From NCBI GenBank assembly GCA_937961295.1, contig CALGOK010000033.1:1-8720 (forward strand): a DNA stretch of 8,720 bases, written 5' to 3'. Below the pieces are notes generated by a model that was not told the DNA's origin, did no database searches, and saw only the letters and a list, made by a program, of their open reading frames with translations. Positions 1-6,622 of this stretch are shown here, piece after piece; position 1 is the first letter of the stretch; each line of letters starts with the position of its first letter. The DNA is from an uncultured Gemmatimonadota bacterium. Its GTDB lineage: Bacteria; Gemmatimonadota; Gemmatimonadetes; Gemmatimonadales; GWC2-71-9. Made by a program: the position numbers and the translations under genes.

Positions 1-996
1 CGCGGGGGAGGCGAGGAGGAGACCGTCGCCGCCTTCGCGCGGCGTCGATTCGGCGACGAGGCGGCCGCACGGTTCATCGATCCCCTCGTCTCCGGCACGT
101 CGGGCGGCGATCCCGATCGGCTCCTCGCACGGTACACCTTTCCCCAACTGGTGGAGTTCGAGCTGCGCGCCGGGTCGGTGTTGAAGGGGCGGATGCGGGC
201 GTCGCGCGAGGCGAGGCGCCTCGGTCGCCGGCCGACCGGAGGCGGCTGGTCGGCTCGCGGCGGGCTCGGCACCCTGGTCGACGCGGTGGCCGCGTCACTC
301 GGCGACGCGGTGCGCGGTGGCGAGCGCGTCGTCGGGGTGGCGCGGGACGACGACGGAATGGTGGTGCGGACCGCCGCCGGGATCGCAACCCGGTTCGACG
401 CCGTGGTGGTGGCGCTTCCTGCACCGGCACTTGCGATGCTGGAGTTTCCGGGCGCCGAGGCGGAACTCGTGGCGATCGGTGCGGTGCCGCACACGTCACT
501 CGCGTCGGTGGCGCTGGGGTTTCGGCGCGACGCGGTGGGTCATCCGCTCGATGGCCGCGGCCTGCTGGCACCCTCCGGCGAGCGGCGCCGGGTGCTCACC
601 GTGCAGTTCACCTCGACGCTCTTCCCTGACCGGGCGCCTCCCGGCATGGTGCTGCTCACGGCCACGGTTGGCGGAGTGCACCACGATGCCGACGTGCTTC
701 GCGACGACGGCGAACTGGTCGAGCTGGTGCGGCGCGAGTGCGAGGCACTGCTCGGCGTGCGGGGCGAGCCCGTGCTCCGCGAGGTGACGCGCTGGCCGGA
801 CGCGATCCCGATGGCCACCGCCGGGCACGGCGCGCGGCTGGCTGCGGCCGACGCCCTCGAGTCGGCTGCGCACCGCGTCGCGTTCTGCGGGGCATGGCGC
901 GATGGCATCGCGGTCGCCGACGTGATGGCAGGCGGCGTGGCCGCGGCCGACCGCGTGCTGGATCGCCCCGGCCTCGCCGGACCGCGCACCGCGTGA
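1..996 (+). CDS. Protoporphyrinogen oxidase (HemY/PPOX-type flavoprotein), C-terminal part
   Basis: FAD-dependent oxidase of late haem synthesis that converts protoporphyrinogen IX (or coproporphyrinogen III) to the porphyrin; expected at the membrane or in the cytoplasm. Frame 1 is open from the window edge, giving 331 residues of a family usually about 450-480 long, so the N-terminal Rossmann GxGxxG part is missing. The segment at codons 17-50 (RFGDEAAARFIDPLVSGT, then GDPDRL and TFPQL) matches the family's DE...EPLVSGIYAGDPDxLS...FPxL block. Near the C-terminus, IPMATAGHGARL (about codons 270-281) matches the IPQY..GH..RL block, and VAFCGAWRDGIAVADVMAGG matches the terminal FAD-contacting AG..Y.G.G..D....G block. 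ATG 151 is internal, since family-typical residues precede it. The oxygen-dependent or coproporphyrinogen subtype cannot be decided here. Another FAD amine-oxidase-like protein is possible but less likely. Confidence 0.85.
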   Translation, partial: RGGGEEETVAAFARRRFGDEAAARFIDPLVSGTSGGDPDRLLARYTFPQLVEFELRAGSVLKGRMRASREARRLGRRPTGGGWSARGGLGTLVDAVAASLGDAVRGGERVVGVARDDDGMVVRTAAGIATRFDAVVVALPAPALAMLEFPGAEAELVAIGAVPHTSLASVALGFRRDAVGHPLDGRGLLAPSGERRRVLTVQFTSTLFPDRAPPGMVLLTATVGGVHHDADVLRDDGELVELVRRECEALLGVRGEPVLREVTRWPDAIPMATAGHGARLAAADALESAAHRVAFCGAWRDGIAVADVMAGGVAAADRVLDRPGLAGPRTA

Positions 997-1011
997 TGCG
1001 CTGGCGAAGGG

Positions 1012-1040
1012 TTCGCCCGAGGGCCCGGCCGCGATAGGTT
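1012..1040 (+). promoter_or_regulatory. Candidate promoter, TTCGCC-17-TAGGTT
   Basis: TAGGTT at 1035-1040 lies in the 50-base gap after the haem gene and matches the boxes upstream of three other genes in the window. The element 17 bases upstream (TTCGCC, 1012-1017) is a poor -35. An ATG in frame with the downstream gene begins six bases after the box, at 1047. Confidence 0.35.
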
Positions 1041-1050
1041 GCCGGGATGC

Positions 1051-1056
1051 GGGAGG
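1051..1056 (+). promoter_or_regulatory. Ribosome binding site deciding start 1065
   Basis: GGGAGG lies 8 bases before ATG 1065. It favours 1065 over the in-frame ATG at 1047, which has no Shine-Dalgarno sequence and would only work as a leaderless start. Confidence 0.5.
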
Positions 1057-1064
1057 CAGGACGG

Positions 1065-1397
1065 ATGACGCGACGCGCCGGATTCGCCGCGCTGCTGGCG
1101 CTGCTGCTGCAGGTCAGTGCGGGCGGGATGGCGGCGTGCCTCGCGACCCCGGCGCGCGCTGCCCACCCCGGTCTCGGGGCGCCGGAACCGCACGACGCAC
1201 CCGCCCATCACGATCCGCTGACCTGCTGCGCCGCGGCACCGTGCTGCATGGGGGACGCGCTCGGTGCCGCGCATGCACCAACGGTCGCGTCGGTCGTTCC
1301 CACCCCGGCTGCCGCGGCTGCCCCGGCACCCGCGGCCCCGTGGCTCCCCGCGCTGCGCTGGCAGCCTCCCGCGACGGCTCCTCCGACCCAGGCGTGA
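1065..1397 (+). CDS. Small secreted Cys/His protein with CC-x4-CC motif
   Basis: A 110-residue protein I cannot assign to a named family with confidence. Residues 3-32 look like a Sec signal peptide: an arginine pair, a Leu/Ala-rich core, and a possible cut after TPARA (residue 32). Cys25 follows Met-Ala-Ala, a poor lipobox. The mature part has a cluster of histidines (His34, 43, 48, 49) and then two cysteine pairs, Cys54-Cys55 and Cys60-Cys61, separated by four residues and followed by Met-Gly-Asp. The tail is Ala/Pro-rich and low in complexity. Cys pairs, His and Met in an exported protein suggest soft-metal binding; that is an inference. It lies 62 bases upstream of a Met-rich outer-membrane-type protein and probably shares its transcript. 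It vaguely resembles the small periplasmic DUF2946-type proteins of copper loci. The start was chosen by the GGGAGG at 1051; 1047 is the alternative. Confidence 0.6.
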   Translation: MTRRAGFAALLALLLQVSAGGMAACLATPARAAHPGLGAPEPHDAPAHHDPLTCCAAAPCCMGDALGAAHAPTVASVVPTPAAAAAPAPAAPWLPALRWQPPATAPPTQA

Positions 1398-1447
1398 TGC
1401 TCGCCGCGACGCCGCGTGCCCGGGCGTCGGCATCTCCGCCAACGATC

Positions 1448-1454
1448 GAGGAGG
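1448..1454 (+). promoter_or_regulatory. Strong ribosome binding site for start 1460
   Basis: GAGGAGG ends 5 bases before ATG 1460. It fixes this start even though the frame stays open upstream to 1136. Confidence 0.75.
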
Positions 1455-1459
1455 ACCTC

Positions 1460-2497
1460 ATGCTTCGCCTTGCCCCGTCGCAGGCCGCCAGGCGCGCCCT
1501 GCCGCTGCTCGTTGCCCTGCCGTTCACGCTGTCCGCCCAGTGGACATCATCCCGCGTGGACGGTCACGCCCCGATCGGGGTGATGGCCGATCACCGCCAC
1601 GAGGCCGGCGAGGTGATGCTCTCGCTCCGCTCCATGCCGATGACCATGGAGGGATCGCGCATCGGCACCGAGGCGGTGAGCGACGCGTCGATCGTGTCGC
1701 CCACCGGATCGAACTTCATGGTGACCCCGACCAGCATGGACATGACGATGATCATGGCCGGGATCATGTACGCGCCATCGGATCGCGTCACCCTGCTCGC
1801 CATGGCCCACTGGCTCGACGCATCGATGGACCACCTCACGCGCGCCGGCGGGACGTTCACCACGGAGTCCGGCGGCTTCGGCGACATCACGGTGGGTGGC
1901 ATGGTCGGCCTCGGTGCGTGGGGAAACCAGGCCGCGCACGCCACCCTCGGCGTGTCGCTGCCCACCGGCTCGATCACGGAGGAGGACGTGCTGCCGACCA
2001 GCGGCGGCGAGGAGGTGCAGCTGCCGTACCCGATGCAGGTGGGCTCGGGAACCTTCGACCTCAAGCCGGGGATCACCTGGTTGGGGCAGGGCCGCGGCTG
2101 GTCGTGGGGCGTGCAGGCCAACGGCACCATCCGGCTCGGCGAGAACGACCGCGGCTGGTCGCTCGGCAACCGGATCGACGCCACCGCATGGTTCGCCCTG
2201 CCGCTGGCGCGCGACGTGTCGGTGTCGCTGCGCGGCGCCTACGTGAACTGGGGCGACGTGGAAGGGAGCGATCCGGCACCGAGCGTCAATCCCGCGGTGG
2301 TGCCGACGGCGCGGCCCGACCTGCGTGGCGGCTCGCGCCTCGCCCTCGCCGCCGGAATCAATGTGTACGTGCACCGGCCGAGCGGGTTCCGGCTCGCCGC
2401 CGAGGTGGTGCGACCGGTGCGCCAGGACCTGCACGGCCCGCAGCTGGAGACCGACTGGATGCTGCTGCTCGGGGCGCAGGTGGTGCCCGTGCACTGA
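1460..2497 (+). CDS. Met-rich outer-membrane transporter-like protein (copper-locus family)
   Basis: A 345-residue exported protein. Residues 1-27 form a signal peptide ending SAQ. The mature part starts with a family-typical block, M-A-D-x-x-H-E-A-G-E-V-M (about residues 42-53), and alternates hydrophobic and polar residues in the manner of a beta-barrel; no membrane helix is seen after the signal. Methionines alternate in two places, M59/61/63 and M93/95/97/99, and more follow in MAHW and MDHLTR. The segment MDHLTRAGG..FTTESGGFGDI strongly resembles proteins annotated only as 'transporter' (near the phenol MetA degradation-like barrel family), which I recall next to copper-resistance genes. 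The substrate is unproven; copper or another soft metal is an inference from the methionines and the CC-x4-CC neighbour. The start is fixed by GAGGAGG at 1448. It forms a probable operon with the preceding small gene. Confidence 0.7.
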   Translation: MLRLAPSQAARRALPLLVALPFTLSAQWTSSRVDGHAPIGVMADHRHEAGEVMLSLRSMPMTMEGSRIGTEAVSDASIVSPTGSNFMVTPTSMDMTMIMAGIMYAPSDRVTLLAMAHWLDASMDHLTRAGGTFTTESGGFGDITVGGMVGLGAWGNQAAHATLGVSLPTGSITEEDVLPTSGGEEVQLPYPMQVGSGTFDLKPGITWLGQGRGWSWGVQANGTIRLGENDRGWSLGNRIDATAWFALPLARDVSVSLRGAYVNWGDVEGSDPAPSVNPAVVPTARPDLRGGSRLALAAGINVYVHRPSGFRLAAEVVRPVRQDLHGPQLETDWMLLLGAQVVPVH

Positions 2498-2499
2498 GC

Positions 2500-2533
2500 C
2501 GGTGGCCGCACCGCGCTTGGCGGATCGCCGCGC
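2500..2533 (+). terminator. Two G+C-rich hairpins after the transporter-like gene
   Basis: Starting two bases after the stop codon, CGGTG (2500-2504) can pair with CACCG (2509-2513) over a GCCG loop. Next, GCGC-TT-GGCG (2513-2522) can pair with CGCC-GCGC (2526-2533), giving an eight-pair stem with a two-base bulge and a three-base loop. The two share base 2513, so they may be alternatives. No T-tract follows, so intrinsic termination is uncertain. The position between a stop and the next promoter is suggestive. Confidence 0.35.
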
Positions 2534-2548
2534 GAATATCCTCTCGGG

Positions 2549-2576
2549 TTGTCTCGCGCGGCGATCGGCCTAGGTT
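2549..2576 (+). promoter_or_regulatory. Promoter of the osmolyte fusion gene, TTGTCT-16-TAGGTT
   Basis: TTGTCT (2549-2554) and TAGGTT (2571-2576) are 16 bases apart, nearly identical in sequence and spacing to the minus-strand dodecin promoter (TTGCCT-16-TAGGTT). Transcription would start near 2583, about 25 bases before GTG 2609. This argues against TTG 2549 as the translation start, since it lies inside the -35 element. Confidence 0.5.
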
Positions 2577-2608
2577 GCGGGGTTGTCCTTTTTCGCTGTG
2601 CTCCGGAG

Positions 2609-5600
2609 GTGCCCATCATCCAGCTGCTCGCCACCGACCTCGACGGCACCTTCCTCGGCGGCCGCCAGGCCGACCGGCTCTCGCTCTATCGCGCGCTGCG
2701 GGGCGCCGGCAACGTCCGCCTCGTGTTCGTCACCGGGCGCGGCGTGGAGACGGTGCTGCCGCTGCTGGGCGACCCGCTGATTCCCGATCCCGAGTACATC
2801 ATCAGTGACGTGGGCGCCACGATCGTGACGACCGACGGATTGCGTCCGGTGCATCCGCTGCAATGGGAGATCGACGCCACGTGGGTCGGGGCGGAGCCGG
2901 TGCTGGAGGCGATCGGCGCGCTCGGCGGCCTCGTGCGCCAGCCGGTGCCGCAGGAGCGCCGCGTCTCGTTCTTCGCCCGCGATGCCGAGGTGGTCGAGGC
3001 GGTGCGCGAACGGGTGCGCGACCTGCCGGTGGACGTGCTGATGTCGGCCGACCGCTACCTCGACGTGCTGCCGCGCGGCGTGAGCAAGGGCAGCACGCTC
3101 ACGCGGCTCGTCGCGCAGCTCGAGGTCGATCCCGACCGGGTGCTGGTCGCCGGCGACACGCTCAACGACCTCTCGCTGTTCGAGACCGGGTACCACGGCG
3201 TGGTCGTGGGACACGCCGAGCCCGCGCTGGTCGAGGCGACGCGCGGGATGCCGCGCGTGCGGCATGCGGAGTTGCGCGGGGCCGGCGGGATCCTCGAGGC
3301 GCTGCGCGGCCTCGCGCTCGACGACCGGTTCGAGCCGCCGCCGCGCGACACGCCGAGCGGCGACGCGCAGCTGGTGGTGGTGTACCACCGCCTCCCGTTC
3401 GACGAGCGCGAGGTGGAGGGGACCGTCACCCGGCGGCGGCCGACCTCCCCCAACGGGATCATTCCCACGCTGCTGGGCTGCTTCGAGGGCGGCAGGCCGG
3501 GTTCCTGGGTGGCCTGGACCACCCAGCACGGCGGCGAACTCGGCACCACGCACGAGCTCGTCGACGAGGAGCGCTTCCCCAACCTCGTGGCGGCCAAGGT
3601 GCCGCTCGAGGCGAGTGACGTGGAGCGCTTCTACAAGAAGTTCTCCAAGGAGGCGTTCTGGCCGGTGATCTTCTCGTTCGTCGACCGGGCCCAGTTCTCG
3701 GCGGCGGACTGGGAACACTTCCTCGGCGTGAACCGGCGGTTCGCCGAGGCGGCGGCGGCCGAGGCCGACGAGGGGGCGCTCGTCTGGATCCACGACTACA
3801 ACCTGTGGATGGTCCCGGCGTTCCTGCGGATGATCCGGCCCGACCTGCGGATCGGGTTCTTCCACCACACCGCATTTCCCCCGGCCGACGTGTTCAACGT
3901 GATCCCGTGGGCGAGCCAGATCGTGGGATCGCTCGCGCAGTGCGACCACATCGGGTTCCACGTGCCGCGCTACGCCGCGAACTTCCTGGACGTGCTGCGC
4001 TCCCACGTCCCGACCGAGGTGGTCGAGGCGGAGCCGTGCGCGCCGCGGTTCCGGGTGCATGGGGTGGCGCTCTCGATCCCGAAGATGCCGCGCGTGGTCC
4101 GCTCGGGCGACCGGGTGATGACGCTGGGCGCGCACCCGGTGGGGGTGAATGCCCGCGCGGTGCGCGCGATCCTCGCCGACGACGACCATCGCCGGCAGGT
4201 GGGCGAGGTGCGGCGCCAGTTCGGCGACGCGCGGCTGGTGCTCTCGGTGGAGCGGCTCGACTACGTCAAGGGACCGCTGCAGAAGCTGGAGGCGTACGAG
4301 CGGATGCTCGAGGCGCACCCGGAGCATCGCGGCCGGGTGTCGATGGTGTTCGTCACCACGCCACCGGCCCCGGGGATGGAAGTGTACGAGGAGGTCCGGG
4401 TGGCGGTCGACCAGGCGGTCGGGCGCATCAACGGCCGGTTCGGCACCATCGGCTGGACGCCGATCCACTACCTCTTCCGTGCCATCCCGTTCGAGGAGGT
4501 GATCGTCTACGGCGCCGCGGCCGACGTCGCGTGGATCACCCCGCTGCGCGACGGCCTGAACCTGGTGGCGAAGGAGTTCGTCACCGCGCAGGGGGCGGTG
4601 GACGGCAGCGGGGTGCTGCTGCTCAGCGAATTCGCCGGGGCGGCGGTGGAGCTGCATGGCGCGCTGCTCACCAACCCGTACGACATCGAGGGGATGAGCG
4701 AGGGGCTGCACCAGGCGCTCACGCTCCCGGAGGCGGAGCGGCGCCAGCGGATGCGCCGGCTGGTGGAGCTCGTCGAGGGACACGACGTGGACGACTGGAG
4801 CCGCGGCTTCCTCGAGGCACTCGCCGGCGCGGAGGCCCCGGAGCGGGCGGTCGCGGGCACCGCCGCGGGCTCGGCCGTGCTGGCGCCGATGGACTGGGCG
4901 GTGATCGGCGGCTACCTGCTGTTCGCCCGCGGCCTCGGGTTCTGGGTGGGCGAGGGGAGCGAGCGCGGTCGCCGGTCGTACTTCCTCGCCGACCGCTCGC
5001 TGCCGTGGTGGTGGGCCGGCACCTCGATCGCCGCCACCACGTTCGCCGCCGACACGCCGCTCGCCGTGACCGGCATCGTCGCGAGCCGCGGTCTCTCCGG
5101 CAACTGGCTCTGGCTGTCCTGGATCCTGGTCCACGCGGCGGTGGTGGCGGTGTTCGCGCGCCGCTGGTGGCGGGCCGACGTGATCACCGACGCGGAGTTC
5201 ATCGCGCGGCGCTACCACGACTCCGCGGCCTCCGCGCTGCGCACCTTCCGCGCGGGCCTCTACGGCCTCGTCTACAACGTCATCATCCTCGGCTGGGTGC
5301 TCCGGGCGATGGGCAAGATCGTGCACCCGCTCTTCAGGTGGGACGAGTGGACCCCGGGGCTCCACGCCACCGTCGGCCGGCTGATGCCGGACCAGGCCGC
5401 GCTGGGCGGACCGAGCGAGCTGATCACCATCGTGCTGCTGGTGGTGGTGGTCACGACCTATTCCTCGCTGGGCGGCATCCGCGGCGTGATCCGCACCGAC
5501 CTGGTCCAGTTCGCGCTCGGGTTGGTGGGCAGCATCTGGCTGGCGGTGGCGGCGTGGCAGGCGGTCGGCGGGCGGAACGGGCTCGCCACGTCGCTGGCGG

Positions 5601-6613
5601 AGCTCTACGGCGCCGGGGCGGGGGAGTACACGGCGCTCTTCCCGTCCCTCGAGCAGGGGTGGGCTGCCGCGATCGGGCTGGGTGGCTTCGCGCTCGGCGC
5701 CTACCTGCTGGTGCAGGCGTTCGCCAACGTCCCCGCCGACGGCGGCGGCTACCTGCAGCAGCGGCTCTCGGCGTCGCGCAGCGCGGACGATGCGCAGAAG
5801 GCGGCGGGGCTGTTCGTGGGACTGCAGTACCTGATCCGCACCTGGCCGTGGTTCATCGTGGCGATGGCGGCGATCGTGCTGGTGCCGATCGGCGACGGCC
5901 CGAGCGCGCTGGATCCCGAGCTCACGGCGATGGTGCGCGCAGATCGCGAGCTCGCCTATCCCGCGCTGATGGTGGCGCTGCTGCCGCCGGGGGTGTTCGG
6001 GGTGCTGGTCGTCTCGCTGCTCGCGGCGTTCATGAGCACCATCGACACCCACTTCAATTGGGGGGCCTCGTACGCCGTGAACGACGGGGTGCTGCGGGCA
6101 CGACCGGACCTCACCGACCGGCAGCAGGTGCGCGTGGCGCGCGTCGCGGTGGTGGCGTTCGCGATCCTTGCCGTGGTCGTGGCGATGCAGATCGACCGGA
6201 TCGAGCAGGCGTGGCGCTGGGTGGCCGCGCTCGGCGCCGCGCTGGGAGGTCCCACGCTGCTGCGATGGTTCTGGTGGCGGGTCACGGCGGTGGCCGAACT
6301 GGCGGGCGGAGCGGCCGGACTGGTGGTGGCTGCGGCGACGGCGGCGCTGGGCACCGTGTACGAGCGCCAGCTGCTCTGGATCGCCGCGGCATCGCTGGCG
6401 GCGATGCTGCTCACCATCGCGCTGGGTCCCCGCCCCCGCGAAGCCGACGCGCGCGAGTTCGCCGAGCAGACGTCGCCGCCGGGGTTCTGGCCGGTGCGCA
6501 ATCCGCGGGAGGCGCTGCGGGGAGTCGCCCGCGCGGCCGGCGGCACCCTGGCGGTCGCCGCGCTGGTGGTGACCCTGTTGTGGGCCGGGCACCGGTTCTG
6601 GTTCGGCGGCTGA
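2609..6613 (+). CDS. Three-part fusion: HAD phosphatase, glucosylglycerol-phosphate synthase (GgpPS-like) and SSS Na+:solute symporter
   Basis: One open frame of 1334 residues from GTG 2609. Residues 1-250 are a sucrose-phosphatase-like HAD domain: D10-L-D12-G-T nucleophile motif, T42-G-R, K160, and G-D183-T-L-N-D187. Residues 254-738 are a GT20 domain with glucosylglycerol-phosphate-synthase-like features: YHRLPFDE, SPNGIIPTL, H395-D-Y-N-L-W (trehalose enzymes have YHL), E-R549-L-D-Y-V-K554-G, RINGRF..IGWTPI, and D648-GLNLVAKE656. This HAD+GT20 order is that of bifunctional GgpPS, which makes glucosylglycerol from ADP-glucose and glycerol-3-phosphate and then dephosphorylates it. After a 22-residue Ala/Gly/Pro linker, residues 761-1334 are a complete SSS symporter with about 13 helices, the TM1 signature TTFAADTPLAVTG, SSLGGIRGVIRTDLVQF (952-968), and S1143-T1144 in AAFMSTIDT, which fits the Na2 sodium site. 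No stop, frameshift or Shine-Dalgarno sequence separates the modules. The enzymes should be cytoplasmic, tethered to the membrane. Trehalose-phosphate synthesis is the main alternative. The transported substrate is unknown. Confidence 0.85.
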   Translation: MPIIQLLATDLDGTFLGGRQADRLSLYRALRGAGNVRLVFVTGRGVETVLPLLGDPLIPDPEYIISDVGATIVTTDGLRPVHPLQWEIDATWVGAEPVLEAIGALGGLVRQPVPQERRVSFFARDAEVVEAVRERVRDLPVDVLMSADRYLDVLPRGVSKGSTLTRLVAQLEVDPDRVLVAGDTLNDLSLFETGYHGVVVGHAEPALVEATRGMPRVRHAELRGAGGILEALRGLALDDRFEPPPRDTPSGDAQLVVVYHRLPFDEREVEGTVTRRRPTSPNGIIPTLLGCFEGGRPGSWVAWTTQHGGELGTTHELVDEERFPNLVAAKVPLEASDVERFYKKFSKEAFWPVIFSFVDRAQFSAADWEHFLGVNRRFAEAAAAEADEGALVWIHDYNLWMVPAFLRMIRPDLRIGFFHHTAFPPADVFNVIPWASQIVGSLAQCDHIGFHVPRYAANFLDVLRSHVPTEVVEAEPCAPRFRVHGVALSIPKMPRVVRSGDRVMTLGAHPVGVNARAVRAILADDDHRRQVGEVRRQFGDARLVLSVERLDYVKGPLQKLEAYERMLEAHPEHRGRVSMVFVTTPPAPGMEVYEEVRVAVDQAVGRINGRFGTIGWTPIHYLFRAIPFEEVIVYGAAADVAWITPLRDGLNLVAKEFVTAQGAVDGSGVLLLSEFAGAAVELHGALLTNPYDIEGMSEGLHQALTLPEAERRQRMRRLVELVEGHDVDDWSRGFLEALAGAEAPERAVAGTAAGSAVLAPMDWAVIGGYLLFARGLGFWVGEGSERGRRSYFLADRSLPWWWAGTSIAATTFAADTPLAVTGIVASRGLSGNWLWLSWILVHAAVVAVFARRWWRADVITDAEFIARRYHDSAASALRTFRAGLYGLVYNVIILGWVLRAMGKIVHPLFRWDEWTPGLHATVGRLMPDQAALGGPSELITIVLLVVVVTTYSSLGGIRGVIRTDLVQFALGLVGSIWLAVAAWQAVGGRNGLATSLAELYGAGAGEYTALFPSLEQGWAAAIGLGGFALGAYLLVQAFANVPADGGGYLQQRLSASRSADDAQKAAGLFVGLQYLIRTWPWFIVAMAAIVLVPIGDGPSALDPELTAMVRADRELAYPALMVALLPPGVFGVLVVSLLAAFMSTIDTHFNWGASYAVNDGVLRARPDLTDRQQVRVARVAVVAFAILAVVVAMQIDRIEQAWRWVAALGAALGGPTLLRWFWWRVTAVAELAGGAAGLVVAAATAALGTVYERQLLWIAAASLAAMLLTIALGPRPREADAREFAEQTSPPGFWPVRNPREALRGVARAAGGTLAVAALVVTLLWAGHRFWFGG

Positions 6614-6622
6614 CCGCGCCGC

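Noticed and set aside
151..996. ATG 151 as the start of the first gene
   Set aside because: The same frame is open to base 1, and codons 17-50 carry protoporphyrinogen-oxidase-typical residues, so the gene is truncated by the window edge.
1136..1459. Upstream extension of the transporter-like gene to ATG 1136
   Set aside because: The extension overlaps the small secreted gene in another frame and is Arg/Gly-rich. ATG 1460 has a strong Shine-Dalgarno sequence and begins a signal peptide.
2549..2608. TTG 2549 as the start of the fusion gene
   Set aside because: It lies inside the probable -35 element, and the added residues are not HAD-like. GTG 2609 places the nucleophile motif at the usual distance from the N-terminus.
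2609..4822. Trehalose-6-phosphate synthase/phosphatase (OtsA-OtsB fusion)
   Set aside because: HAD domain comes first and is sucrose-phosphatase-like; the GT20 motifs follow the glucosylglycerol-phosphate synthase pattern. Kept as the main alternative, not as the call.
2570..6592. A 1340-residue open frame on the minus strand opposite the fusion gene
   Set aside because: Its translation is rich in Arg, His, Gln and Pro with no recognisable domain, as expected from the antisense of a high-G+C gene whose plus-strand frame has clear motifs.
6606..6622. Hairpin GCGGC-7-GCCGC between the convergent stop codons as a bidirectional terminator
   Set aside because: Only five pairs, a seven-base loop, overlap with the coding end and no T-tract; this is expected by chance in such G+C-rich DNA.
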